Shown: piece by piece, positions 17,881 through 26,634 of the stretch
Numbering within the stretch: the first letter of the stretch is position 1
How the letters are laid out: each line of letters starts with the position of its first letter
DNA from: Bradyrhizobium monzae
GTDB taxonomy: Bacteria > Pseudomonadota > Alphaproteobacteria > Rhizobiales > Xanthobacteraceae
NCBI RefSeq assembly: GCF_021458635.1
Contig: NZ_JAIRDQ010000002.1
Span: 496,001-560,000, forward strand
DNA length: 64,000 nucleotides
Direction of reading: 5' to 3'
Notes under the pieces: model-generated
Told to the model about the DNA's origin: nothing
The model's input: only the letters and a program-made list of their open reading frames with translations
The model's database searches: none
Program-made: the position numbers and the translations under genes

Positions 17881-18300
17881 CGATCCCGGGTAGCGCGCGC
17901 CCCAAGCGAACGAATTTCGCAGGGATAGAGACCGGTTCCGGCACGCCTTTCCGGATGTGGTCGCTGCGGCGCCCCGCATCACCTGGCTCTCGACATGGAG
18001 GTGAGTGTCGATCGCAGGGCGTCACCGAAACCAAGCGCTGCTGCGGGGCCGCGAGCACAGCCGCATTGTTGGATCTCAATGTCGAAGATGCGCGACATTG
18101 CACCGCGGAACGATTTGCAACGCACCATTCAAAATGAGACTGCCCGTTAAGCCGCGCATGGCTCCGACGCGTGCGCCGCATCCAAGTTCGGCTAGCCTCC
18201 GCTTCAAGAACCGTTGGCCTTGCACAAACGCTGCACCGCGCGGTGGGCGCGCGAGGATGCGGTGAAAAACAGCGACAAGAACGCCCCAGGGAGGAGAGCA
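17881..18300. other. Intergenic DNA before the HAAT receptor gene
   Basis: About 420 bases with no convincing gene. The last 30 bases contain the ribosome-binding site GGGAGGAGAG in front of the receptor start. The promoter of the large downstream cluster probably lies here. Part of the minus strand may be further decayed dehydrogenase-locus sequence, which I could not identify. Confidence 0.4.
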
Positions 18301-19551
18301 ATGTTGAAAGGCAGTCTAGGACTGATCGCGTTGAGCAGCCTGTTGTTGTCGGGCACCGCCTTCGCGCAGGAGAAGATCAAGGTCGGCGTCACCGCGACGC
18401 TCGAAGGCACCTACACCGTGCTCGGCGAGGACGGCATCCGCGGCTTCCAGACGGCACTCAACGTGCTCGGCAAAAAGGTCGGCGACAAGGAGCTCGAATT
18501 CGTCATCGCTTCGACCGACGCGACACCGGACTCGGCGGTGCGCGCCGTGCGAAAGCTGATCGAGCAGGACAAGGTGCAGATCCTGCTGTCGCCGCTATCA
18601 GGCGACGAGGGCATCGCGGTCAAGAATTTTGCAAAGACTCATCCCGAGCTGACGTTCATCAATGCGGCCTCCGGCGCCCAGGAAACGACCTACGTCGATC
18701 CGGCCCCAAACTTCTTCCGTTACAATATGGACGGCGCGCAGTGGCAGGTCGGCCTCGGCAAATATGCGTATGATGAGAAGAAGTATCGCAAGATCGCGAC
18801 CGTCGGCGAGGATTATTCCTTCATCTACACCCAGGTGTTCGGCCTCGTGCTCGAATTCTGCGGCGCCGGAGGGCAAGTCACCAACCGGCAATGGGTGCCG
18901 CTCGGCACCAAGGATTTCGCTTCGGTCATCGCCGCCCTGCCCGACGATGTCGATGCGATCTATCTCGGTCTCGGCGGTGCCGACGCAGTCAATTTCCTCA
19001 ACCAGTATCAGCAGGCGGGCGGCAAGGCGCATCTGATGGGCGGATCGATCATGATCGATCAGACCATCCTGTCGTCCAAGGGCAACGCCAAAAACGCGCT
19101 GGTCGGCACGCTGGCCGCGAGCGGCCAGGCCGACACCTGGGAGGACCCGGGTTGGCAGAAGTTCGTGAAGGACTATCAGGACGCCTTCCCGCCGAACAAG
19201 CGCTTCCCGAGCCCGTCGCTGCTCGCCACCAATTATTACGGCTCGACCATGGCGCTGATCCTGGCACTGCGTCAGGTCAATGGCGATCTCAGCGACAACC
19301 AGTCCAAGTACAAGGCCGCGCTGGCGAAGATCGAGCTTGATGCGCCCAACGGCAAGATCAAGCTCGACGCTAATCGGCAGGCGATCGGCACCAACTTCGT
19401 CACTGAAGTCGTCGACGACGGCAAGGGCGCGCTGTTCTCGAAGGTCGTGAAGGTGATCCCGAACGTGAACCAGACGCTGGGCTACGACCCCGCCGTATTC
19501 GCCAAGATCGGTTTGCCAAGCCGTACAGTGCCGGAATGTAAGAAGTACTGA
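18301..19551 (+). CDS. HAAT-family ABC substrate-binding protein (LivJ-like)
   Basis: A 416-residue periplasmic receptor. The signal peptide is SLGLIALSSLLLSGTAFA, followed by EKIKVGVTATLEGTYTVLGE and the family's RAVRKLIEQDKVQILLSPLS and VGEDYSFIY segments. It is the receptor for the LivHMGF-type transporter encoded 1.1 kb downstream. HAAT systems import branched-chain amino acids, amides, urea or aromatic acids; the ligand is unknown. ATG 18301 follows a very good ribosome site (GGGAGGAGAGCA). A large hairpin lies between it and the regulator gene, as is common when the receptor must be made in excess. Confidence 0.92.
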   Translation: MLKGSLGLIALSSLLLSGTAFAQEKIKVGVTATLEGTYTVLGEDGIRGFQTALNVLGKKVGDKELEFVIASTDATPDSAVRAVRKLIEQDKVQILLSPLSGDEGIAVKNFAKTHPELTFINAASGAQETTYVDPAPNFFRYNMDGAQWQVGLGKYAYDEKKYRKIATVGEDYSFIYTQVFGLVLEFCGAGGQVTNRQWVPLGTKDFASVIAALPDDVDAIYLGLGGADAVNFLNQYQQAGGKAHLMGGSIMIDQTILSSKGNAKNALVGTLAASGQADTWEDPGWQKFVKDYQDAFPPNKRFPSPSLLATNYYGSTMALILALRQVNGDLSDNQSKYKAALAKIELDAPNGKIKLDANRQAIGTNFVTEVVDDGKGALFSKVVKVIPNVNQTLGYDPAVFAKIGLPSRTVPECKKY

Positions 19552-19579
19552 CGTAGTCGTATCAGCGGCGCCATGACTG

Positions 19580-19636
19580 ACCGGGGAGAGATTTGCAAAG
19601 AGCGCGACACGTGCGCCCTTGCATTCTCTCCCCGGT
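19580..19636. terminator. Strong hairpin after the receptor gene
   Basis: A 12-base perfect stem: ACCGGGGAGAGA (19580-19591) pairs with TCTCTCCCCGGT (19625-19636). It is extended by TTTGCAA against TTGCA and has an inner GCGC/GCGC pairing. No T-run follows directly, so it may be a partial terminator or an mRNA 3'-end stabiliser between receptor and downstream genes. Confidence 0.65.
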
Positions 19637-19682
19637 TGTTGAACCCTATCAAAAAAAGACAAGAGGTTCCGGGAGGGAAGGC

Positions 19683-20510
19683 ATGAGCCGGGCGCTCGCC
19701 GTCTTCCACGGCCGCTTTGGCCGGGCGACGGTCTATCAGTTGAACCGCCCTTTCAACATCCACGCGCATCGCGAAGGTCATTTGATCTTCCATGTCGGGG
19801 GACGTCCCGCATGCATCGATGTCAACGATGGACGTTACGAGCTCACCGAAGGTTCCGTGGTCACGGTCAATCCATGGGAGCCGCATAATTTCCTGCCGTC
19901 CGATCTCGACGGGGGCGCGGTCTTCTTCGTACTCTATGTCAATGCGGAGTGGTTTGCGCCCGATGCGCCCGGCGCCGACCGCCTGCGCTTCGGCCGCACC
20001 CAGTTCACGCGGTCAGCCGCCTTGGACAAGCATATCAGGCACGCGGCCGCCCTTGTGTGCGGCGCACCCTCGCTGAATAGCCTTGACGGCGAGCTGAGAA
20101 GCCTGATCGACATCTGTTACGACGAAAGCTGGCAGCAGGCCGAGCTCACGCGGGATCCGCGCGCCAATGGCTCCGTCACCGATTTTCGCGTGCGCAAGTG
20201 CATCAAGATGATGTCGGAGAGCCCCGGCGCCGAGATCGAGCTCGACACCATCGCGCGCGAATCCGGCCTGTCGCGGCCGCATTTCTACCGGCTGTTCCGC
20301 ACCCAGACCGGCGTTACCCCTCACCTCTACCTCAACACACTGATGATGGAGCAGGCGCTGGAAGCGCTGGTGGCGAGCGAAGCGCCGATCGCCGATATCG
20401 GTTTCGATCTCGGCTTCTCCTCGCAGAGCGGGTTCACCCGTTTCTTCGCCGCCAATGTCGGGATGGCACCGACCGATTATCGTCGCGCGGCCAAGGTTTT
20501 GCGCGGTTGA
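19683..20510 (+). CDS. AraC-family transcriptional regulator with cupin sensor
   Basis: A 275-residue protein. The N-terminal cupin-like sensor (about 1-120) contains FNIHAHREGHLIFHVGG and VVTVNPWEPHNF. The C-terminal AraC DNA-binding domain (about 170-270) has two helix-turn-helix units: LDTIARESGLSRPHFYRLFR and the conserved IADIGFDLGFSSQSGFTRFF, then GMAPTDYRR. ATG 19683 follows GGGAGGAAGGC. Its place between the receptor and permease genes of one cluster suggests it senses the substrate and controls the operon. Confidence 0.92.
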   Translation: MSRALAVFHGRFGRATVYQLNRPFNIHAHREGHLIFHVGGRPACIDVNDGRYELTEGSVVTVNPWEPHNFLPSDLDGGAVFFVLYVNAEWFAPDAPGADRLRFGRTQFTRSAALDKHIRHAAALVCGAPSLNSLDGELRSLIDICYDESWQQAELTRDPRANGSVTDFRVRKCIKMMSESPGAEIELDTIARESGLSRPHFYRLFRTQTGVTPHLYLNTLMMEQALEALVASEAPIADIGFDLGFSSQSGFTRFFAANVGMAPTDYRRAAKVLRG

Positions 20511-20686
20511 CGAGCGCGCGAAAAGATACTCACGATCAAATGCGCTCCCGTGCGTCCGATTAGGATGTGCGTAACGCGATCCCGACAAGAGGATCGTGGT
20601 CGATAGGGAGTGTACGTTCATGGCACAGCTTGCGGCCGGCAACGGTCTGCGTGCGACCTCGCCCGCAAGGGGCTCGAGGTGAAGCC

Positions 20687-21697
20687 ATGACCCGCTTTGT
20701 CGAGCGCCACCCCGCCTGGGCATTGATCGTCATCATCGCGATCGCAGTGGCGCTGTGGCTGATCTTCGCGGTATGGCCGCCGGGGCTTGAAGAGGCAATC
20801 GGCCGCAAGCGGGTGTTCCTCAATGCGGTCTTCAACGGCATCACGCTCGGCGGTCTCTATTTCCTCGTCGCCAGCGGCTTTACCCTGATCTTCGGGCTGA
20901 TGCGCAACGTCAACCTCGCCCACGGCTCGCTCTATCTGTTCGGTGGCTATGTCGGCTACGCCATCAGCGCCTCGACCGGGTCCTGGATCCTGTCCTTCAT
21001 CGTCGCCTTCATCCTGACGGCGCTGGTCGGCGTCCTGCTTCAGGTCCTGGTGTTCCGCCGCATGGAGGGCCAGGATCTGCGCCAGACCATGGTGACGATC
21101 GGGCTTTCGATCGTGTTCGCCGATCTCATGCTGTGGGCTTGCGGCGGCGACTTCTACCAGATCCAGACCCCGAACTGGCTGATCGGCCCGATCGAGCTGC
21201 CGCTGATCACCGCGGTGAAATCCTCGGGCGAACCGGTCTATTTGCGCTATCCGCTGGTCCGGCTCGTGATCTTCCTGGCCTCCGTGATCATCGGCATCGC
21301 GATGTGGCTCTCGCTCAATCGCACCCGGATCGGCATGATCATCCGCGCCGGTGTTGACGATCGTGACATCCTTGCCGCAACCGGCGTGCGCATCCAGATT
21401 GTCTTCGTGCTGGTCTTCGCGCTCGGCGCCGGGCTTGCCGGTATCGCGGGCGTCGTGGGCGGCACCTTCCAGTCGCTGTCCCCCGGTGAGGACATCCGCT
21501 TCCTGCTCGCATCCCTCGTGGTCGTGATCGTCGGCGGCATGGGCTCGATACCAGGTGCCGCCCTCGGCGCGCTGATCATCGGCCTCGCTGAGCAACTCGG
21601 CTCGGTCTACATCCCGACCTATGCCATCGTCGAGACCTTCCTGATCATGGTGCTGGTGCTGGCGCTTCGGCCGCAGGGCCTGCTCGCGAGGCGCTGA
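20687..21697 (+). CDS. LivH-type ABC transporter permease
   Basis: A 336-residue inner-membrane permease with about eight to nine hydrophobic helices. Family marks are NAVFNGITLGGLYFLVASGF, FGLMRNVNLAHGSLYLFGGY and the cytoplasmic coupling segment AGVDDRDILAATGVRI. The C terminus LALRPQGLLARR is typical. It pairs with LivM, and one base separates its stop from the next ATG. ATG 20687 was chosen over an upstream in-frame start because the added leader is non-homologous and overlaps intergenic DNA. Confidence 0.93.
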   Translation: MTRFVERHPAWALIVIIAIAVALWLIFAVWPPGLEEAIGRKRVFLNAVFNGITLGGLYFLVASGFTLIFGLMRNVNLAHGSLYLFGGYVGYAISASTGSWILSFIVAFILTALVGVLLQVLVFRRMEGQDLRQTMVTIGLSIVFADLMLWACGGDFYQIQTPNWLIGPIELPLITAVKSSGEPVYLRYPLVRLVIFLASVIIGIAMWLSLNRTRIGMIIRAGVDDRDILAATGVRIQIVFVLVFALGAGLAGIAGVVGGTFQSLSPGEDIRFLLASLVVVIVGGMGSIPGAALGALIIGLAEQLGSVYIPTYAIVETFLIMVLVLALRPQGLLARR

Positions 21698-21698
21698 C

Positions 21699-22787
21699 AT
21701 GTCGGTCACCCACGACGCCCGCGTCCAGATTCACAAGCCCGCCGCCACGGCACAGCGCCCGGCCGTACGCGGCTGGCCCGACATCAACAATCCCGCAGCC
21801 TGGATCGTGGCCGTCATCCTCCTGATCATGCCGCTGATCGCCAACGGCTTCTTCCTGATCGAGATTTTTGCGACGACGCTGATCCTCGGCACCATCGCAC
21901 TCAGCCTGATGTTCCTGGCCGGCTACGGCGGCATGGTCAGCCTGATGCAGCTCACCATCGCGGGCTTTGCCGCCTACATGGTCGCGGTGTTCGGCGTCAG
22001 CGGCAACGCCAATATCAGCCTAGGCTGGCCGTGGTGGCTGGCGGTGCCGATGGCGCTGACGCTTGCGACCATCTTCGGCACCCTCGGCGGCGCGCTCGCG
22101 GTGCGGACCGAGGGCATCTACACCATCATGATCACGCTCGCGATCGGTGCCGCCTTCTACTACTTCACCAACCAGAATTGGGCGATCTTCAACGGCCACA
22201 CCGGCATCAACAATGTTTCGACGCCGCACTTCTGGGGCGTCGACTGGCGCTGGGATATTCCCTTCTACTATGTCGTGCTCGCAGTCGCTGCGATCTGCTA
22301 CTTCGCCGTCGACTACATCTCACGCGCGCCGTTCGGCCTGGCGCTGCAGGGCGTACGCGACAATCCGCGCCGCATGGCCGCACTCGGCTTCAACGTCAAC
22401 GCGCACCGCGTCGCGGCCTATGCGGTGGCGTCCTTCATCGCAGGCCTCGCAGGCGTGCTGCAGGTCTGGAACTACCGCCAGATCTCGCCGGGCTCGGTCA
22501 GCGTCGGCGCCTGCATCGACGTCCTCATCATCGCCGTCGTCGGCGGCATTACCCGCCCGATCGGTCCCTATATCGGCGCACTCGTCTTCGTCCTCCTGCG
22601 CACGTTTGCGCTCGACTTCCTGGTCAAGATCGGACTCGACGGCAACCGGTTCCGGCTGCTGATCGGGCTCGGCTTCCTCGCCATCGTGTTCTGGTCGTCG
22701 GACGGTGTGATCGGCCTGTGGCAACGCTGGCGCCAGAGCCAACGTCCGAGGTCAGATCACCCGGGCGGAGGGCGCGGCCATGGATAG
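21699..22787 (+). CDS. LivM-type ABC transporter permease
   Basis: A 362-residue partner permease of the HAAT importer. It has about nine hydrophobic segments. Family motifs include LAGYGGMVSLMQLTIAGFAAY, the ALQGVRDNPRRMAALGFNV coupling loop, AGLAGVLQVWNYRQISPGSV and VVGGITRPIGPYIGALVF. The C-terminal tail is hydrophilic and ends in a Gly/His-rich stretch. It overlaps the ATPase gene by eight bases. Confidence 0.93.
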   Translation: MSVTHDARVQIHKPAATAQRPAVRGWPDINNPAAWIVAVILLIMPLIANGFFLIEIFATTLILGTIALSLMFLAGYGGMVSLMQLTIAGFAAYMVAVFGVSGNANISLGWPWWLAVPMALTLATIFGTLGGALAVRTEGIYTIMITLAIGAAFYYFTNQNWAIFNGHTGINNVSTPHFWGVDWRWDIPFYYVVLAVAAICYFAVDYISRAPFGLALQGVRDNPRRMAALGFNVNAHRVAAYAVASFIAGLAGVLQVWNYRQISPGSVSVGACIDVLIIAVVGGITRPIGPYIGALVFVLLRTFALDFLVKIGLDGNRFRLLIGLGFLAIVFWSSDGVIGLWQRWRQSQRPRSDHPGGGRGHG

Positions 22788-23562
22788 CGTCGCTCAGCGC
22801 CTCTCCGCTGTCGGTGCCGGTGCAGCCCTCGAGCTGCGCGGCGTCACGCGGCTGTTCGGCGCGCTGGCGGCGCTGACCGACGTCACCATCACCGTGCGCC
22901 CCGGCGAGCGGCGCGCGGTGCTCGGCTCCAACGGCGCCGGCAAGACCACGCTGTTCAACTGCATCACCGGCGACTTCCCGCCGACATCAGGCACGATCCG
23001 CTTCTTCGGCGAGGACGTCACGCACTTCCCGCCCTATGAGCGCATCCGCCGTGGGCTGCGGCGGACCTATCAGATCTCCGCGCTGTTCCCCGGCCTCACC
23101 GTCCAGGACAATGTCTACCTCGCCTGCCGCGGCGTCTCGCGCGGCCGCTTCTCGTTCCTGCGTCCCGGCCAGAACGATGCGCTGATGCACGCGGCCGACG
23201 GTCTCGTGCAAGCCGTGCACCTCGCCGCTGTGAAGGATCAACGCGTCGCGGAGCTCGCACACGGCCAGCAGCGCCAGCTCGAAATCGCGCTGGCGCTGGC
23301 GGGCGCCCCTCGGTTCGTGTTGTTCGACGAGCCGGCCGCCGGTCTGTCACCGACCGAGCGGGCCGAGCTGGTCGAGATCCTGACCTCGCTCCCGGCGCAT
23401 ATCGGCTACATCATTATCGAGCACGACATGGACGTGGCGCTGCGCGTCGTCGAGAGCGTGACGATGATGCACAACGGCCGCATCTTCAAGGAAGGCGTGC
23501 CGGAGGAGATCCAGTCCGACCCCGAGGTGCAAGAGCTTTATCTCGGAGCCGGCCATGAGTGA
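22780..23562 (+). CDS. LivG-type ABC transporter ATP-binding protein
   Basis: A 260-residue ATPase of the HAAT importer. It has Walker A GSNGAGKT, the LivG-specific segment GLRRTYQISALFPGLTVQDN, signature-like ELAHGQQRQLEIALAL, Walker B RFVLFDEPAAGLSP and the H-loop IIEHDMDV. The signature reads HGQQRQ instead of the canonical SGGQ, which is usual for LivG. It overlaps both neighbours by eight bases, a sign of tight translational coupling. Confidence 0.94.
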   Translation: MDSVAQRLSAVGAGAALELRGVTRLFGALAALTDVTITVRPGERRAVLGSNGAGKTTLFNCITGDFPPTSGTIRFFGEDVTHFPPYERIRRGLRRTYQISALFPGLTVQDNVYLACRGVSRGRFSFLRPGQNDALMHAADGLVQAVHLAAVKDQRVAELAHGQQRQLEIALALAGAPRFVLFDEPAAGLSPTERAELVEILTSLPAHIGYIIIEHDMDVALRVVESVTMMHNGRIFKEGVPEEIQSDPEVQELYLGAGHE

Positions 23563-25771
23563 TGTCCGCCGCTCCGCCGCAGCGCTCGAGGTCCGAGCCC
23601 TCGACGTCTATTACGGCCATTCGCACGCGCTGCAGGGCGTCGATCTCTCACTCGACGCCGGCGTGTTCTCGGTCGTGGGCCGCAACGGCATGGGCAAGAC
23701 CACGCTGTGCAAGGCGATCATGGGCCTGGTACCGGTCAGTGGCGGCTCGATCCGCGTCCGCGGCGAGGACATCACGCGGCGCCCACCCGCGCATATCGCG
23801 CGGCTCGGCGTCGGCTATGTGCCGCAGGGCCGGCGACTCTGGCGCTCTCTCAGCGTCGACGAACATCTGCGGCTTGCCGGCGGGATGCGGTCAGGCACCT
23901 GGACCGTCGAGCGCATCTACGACACCTTTCCGCGGCTCGCCGAACGCAAGGACCATGGCGGCGGCCAGCTCTCCGGCGGCGAGCAGCAGATGCTCGCAAT
24001 CTCGCGCGCGCTGCTGACAAATCCGCAGCTGCTGATCATGGACGAGCCGACCGAGGGGCTTGCGCCCGTCATCGTCGCCCAGGTCGAGGAAATGCTGCTG
24101 CAGCTCGGCGAGGACGGCGACATGTCCGTGCTCGTGATCGAGCAGAACATCGGCGTCGCCACCGCGATCTCGCGCAATGTCGCGATCATGGTCAACGGCC
24201 GCATCAACCGCATCATCGACTCTGGGCGACTGTCCGCCGACCGCGAACTGCAGCAGCGTCTGCTCGGCGTCGGACTGCACGCCGAGCTCGAACCCGAAAT
24301 CGATGCGCCGACTGCCGGCGGCGACGCAAAGCCGGTCCCTCAGCCTGCACGCACCAGCGGCCCGATCCGCGTCTATATCTCCAACCCCGCCCCCCCAACG
24401 CGCTGGTCACAACCGGTCCCGATCGGACGCATCGAGGCCGCCGCGCGCACGCAATCGACGCAGGTCGCCCGCCTCGACGAAACCGCAAGGCGCAAGCGCG
24501 AGCCGGTGACGGCGCAGACCTCCGGGCCGCCGGTCGTGCTGGTCGTCGGCACGCTCGACACCAAGGGGACGGAACTCCGCTTCATCCGCGACATCATCAT
24601 GGAAGGCGGCCTGCGCACGCGGCTGGTCGACGTCTCCACCAGCGGCAAGCACGCAACCTGCGACGTCTCTGCGCAGGAGATCGCGCTGAACCATGGTCGC
24701 GGCGGCTCGGCCGTGTTCGGCCCGGACCGCGGTGCTGCAGTCACCGCGATGGCCGAGGCGTTCGCCAATTGGATCAAGCGGCAGGGCAATATTGCCGGCG
24801 TGATTTCCGCTGGCGGTTCGGGCGCGGCATCACTGGTCGCGCCGGGAATGCGCACCCTCCCCGTCGGCGTGCCGAAGCTGATCATCTCATCGGTCGCTTC
24901 GGGCGACGTCGCGCCCTATGTGGGTCCCGCCGACATCACCATGATGTATTCGGTCACCGACGTGCAGGGCCTCAATTCGATCTCGCGCGCGGTGCTGTCG
25001 AACGGTGCCAACGCGCTCGCCGGCATGGTCAAGGGGCGGCTCGACCAGCGCGAGGCCAAAGAGCGAGCGGCGAGCGCCGGGCTGCCGTCGGTCGGCATAA
25101 CCATGTTCGGCGTCACCACGCCGGCGGTACAGAAGATCGCGGCCGATCTGCGTGACGACTTCGAATGCCTCGTCTTCCACGCCACCGGCGTCGGTGGCCG
25201 CTCGATGGAGAAGCTGGTCGACTCCGACCAGATCGCCGGCGTGATCGATCTCACCACCACCGAGATCTGCGACCTCCTGATGGGCGGGGTCTTTCCGGCG
25301 ACTGAGGATCGCTTTGGCGCGATCATTCGGGCTCGCCTGCCCTATATCGGCTCGGTCGGCGCGCTCGACATGGTCAATTTCGGCGCGCCCGACACCATCC
25401 CCGAGCGCTATCGCGGCCGCAAATTCCACGTCCACAATCCGCAAGTGACGCTGATGCGGACGACAGTGGAAGAGAACGAGCGCATGGGCCGCTGGATCGG
25501 CGAGCGGCTCAACCAGATGGATGGGCCGGTGCGCTTCTTCCTGCCCGAGGGGGGCGTCTCCGCGCTCGATGCCCGCGGCCAGCCGTTCTGGGATAGCGAG
25601 GCCGACGCCGCCCTGTTCCGCACGTTGGAGCGCACGGTGCGTGCGACAGGCAACCGCCAACTGATCCGCGTCAAGCAAAACATCAACGATCCCGAGTTCG
25701 CCTCGACCATCACAGCTGCGTTCCGGACGCTGTTCGGACGCGCCGGGGCGCGCCGGAGACTAGCGAGGTGA
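23555..25771 (+). CDS. LivF-type ATPase fused to a Tm-1-like (UPF0261) domain
   Basis: A 738-residue fusion. Residues 1-235 are a complete LivF ATPase: Walker A GRNGMGKT, signature LSGGEQQML, Walker B LLIMDEPTEGLAP, H-loop VIEQNIG. A Pro/Ala/Arg-rich linker (about 240-322) leads to a Tm-1-like domain (about 325-735), beginning VVLVVGTLDTKGTELRFIRD and including GVISAGGSGAASLVAPGMR, FHATGVGGRSMEKL and FFLPEGGVSALDARGQPFWD. In tomato Tm-1 the same domain precedes a TIM-barrel domain; here the TIM barrel is the next gene. Ordinary LivF is ~240 residues, so the fusion ties this domain physically to the transporter. Its chemistry is unknown. Confidence 0.9.
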   Translation: MSDVRRSAAALEVRALDVYYGHSHALQGVDLSLDAGVFSVVGRNGMGKTTLCKAIMGLVPVSGGSIRVRGEDITRRPPAHIARLGVGYVPQGRRLWRSLSVDEHLRLAGGMRSGTWTVERIYDTFPRLAERKDHGGGQLSGGEQQMLAISRALLTNPQLLIMDEPTEGLAPVIVAQVEEMLLQLGEDGDMSVLVIEQNIGVATAISRNVAIMVNGRINRIIDSGRLSADRELQQRLLGVGLHAELEPEIDAPTAGGDAKPVPQPARTSGPIRVYISNPAPPTRWSQPVPIGRIEAAARTQSTQVARLDETARRKREPVTAQTSGPPVVLVVGTLDTKGTELRFIRDIIMEGGLRTRLVDVSTSGKHATCDVSAQEIALNHGRGGSAVFGPDRGAAVTAMAEAFANWIKRQGNIAGVISAGGSGAASLVAPGMRTLPVGVPKLIISSVASGDVAPYVGPADITMMYSVTDVQGLNSISRAVLSNGANALAGMVKGRLDQREAKERAASAGLPSVGITMFGVTTPAVQKIAADLRDDFECLVFHATGVGGRSMEKLVDSDQIAGVIDLTTTEICDLLMGGVFPATEDRFGAIIRARLPYIGSVGALDMVNFGAPDTIPERYRGRKFHVHNPQVTLMRTTVEENERMGRWIGERLNQMDGPVRFFLPEGGVSALDARGQPFWDSEADAALFRTLERTVRATGNRQLIRVKQNINDPEFASTITAAFRTLFGRAGARRRLAR

Positions 25772-25774
25772 CCG

Positions 25775-26608
25775 ATGGCCCGGTTTGAACGCGCTACCTT
25801 GTTGAAGCGGTTTCGCGAGATGGCGAAACGCGGCGAGCCGATCGTCGGCGGCGGCGCCGGCACCGGCCTGTCGGCCAAATGCGAGGAAGCCGGCGGCGTC
25901 GATCTCATCGTGATCTACAATTCCGGCCGCTACCGCATGGCCGGCCGTGGCTCTCTTGCCGGGCTGATGCCCTATGGCGACGCCAACGCCATCGTGCTGG
26001 AGATGGCCGGCGAAGTATTGCCGGTGGTCAGCAAGACGCCGGTGCTCGCCGGCGTCAACGGCACCGATCCGTTCCGCGACATGGATGTATTCCTCGACCA
26101 GCTCAAAGCCCTCGGCTTCGCCGGCGTGCAGAACTTCCCGACCGTCGGCCTGATCGACGGCGTGTTCCGCGCCAATCTCGAAGAGACCGGCATGTCGTAC
26201 GCGCTGGAGATCGACATGATCGCCAAGGCGCGCGAGAAGGATTTGCTGACGACGCCCTACGTCTTCAGCGAGAAAGAAGCCGCGGCGATGGCGATCGCCG
26301 GCGCCGATATCATCGTCTGCCATCTCGGGCTCACCACCGGCGGCACGATCGGCGCGCAGACCGCGCCCAAGCTCAAGGACTGCCCGGCGCGTATCGACAC
26401 CTGGGCTTCGGCGGCGCTCAGCGTCAATCCGGACATCTTGGTGCTCGCCCATGGTGGCCCGATTGCGGATCCGGCGGATGCCGATTTCATCATGAAGAAC
26501 ACCCGCTACTGCCACGGCTTCTACGGCGCCTCCTCGATGGAGCGGCTGCCCGTGGAGCGGGCGCTGACGGAACAGGTACGCAAATTCAAGGCGATCGGCG
26601 CGCGATAA
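25775..26608 (+). CDS. TIM-barrel 'phosphoenolpyruvate hydrolase family' protein
   Basis: A 277-residue single-domain TIM barrel of the PF09370 type (often called PEP hydrolase family or TIM-barrel signal transduction protein). Typical segments are [20 protein letters not shown], the substrate-loop [35 protein letters not shown] and [18 protein letters not shown]. In plants and many microbes this domain follows the Tm-1-like domain in the same polypeptide; here it is separate, starting three bases after the fusion gene's stop. The true reaction is not established; C-C bond hydrolysis or lyase chemistry is suggested by the fold relatives. Confidence 0.85.
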   Translation: MARFERATLLKRFREMAKRGEPIVGGGAGTGLSAKCEEAGGVDLIVIYNSGRYRMAGRGSLAGLMPYGDANAIVLEMAGEVLPVVSKTPVLAGVNGTDPFRDMDVFLDQLKALGFAGVQNFPTVGLIDGVFRANLEETGMSYALEIDMIAKAREKDLLTTPYVFSEKEAAAMAIAGADIIVCHLGLTTGGTIGAQTAPKLKDCPARIDTWASAALSVNPDILVLAHGGPIADPADADFIMKNTRYCHGFYGASSMERLPVERALTEQVRKFKAIGAR

Positions 26609-26634
26609 CGCCTGTAAGATCGAGGGAGGCAAAC

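Noticed and set aside
20618..21709. Minus-strand open frame opposite the LivH gene
   Set aside because: His/Asp/Glu-rich shadow of a membrane-protein gene; no start signal or homology.
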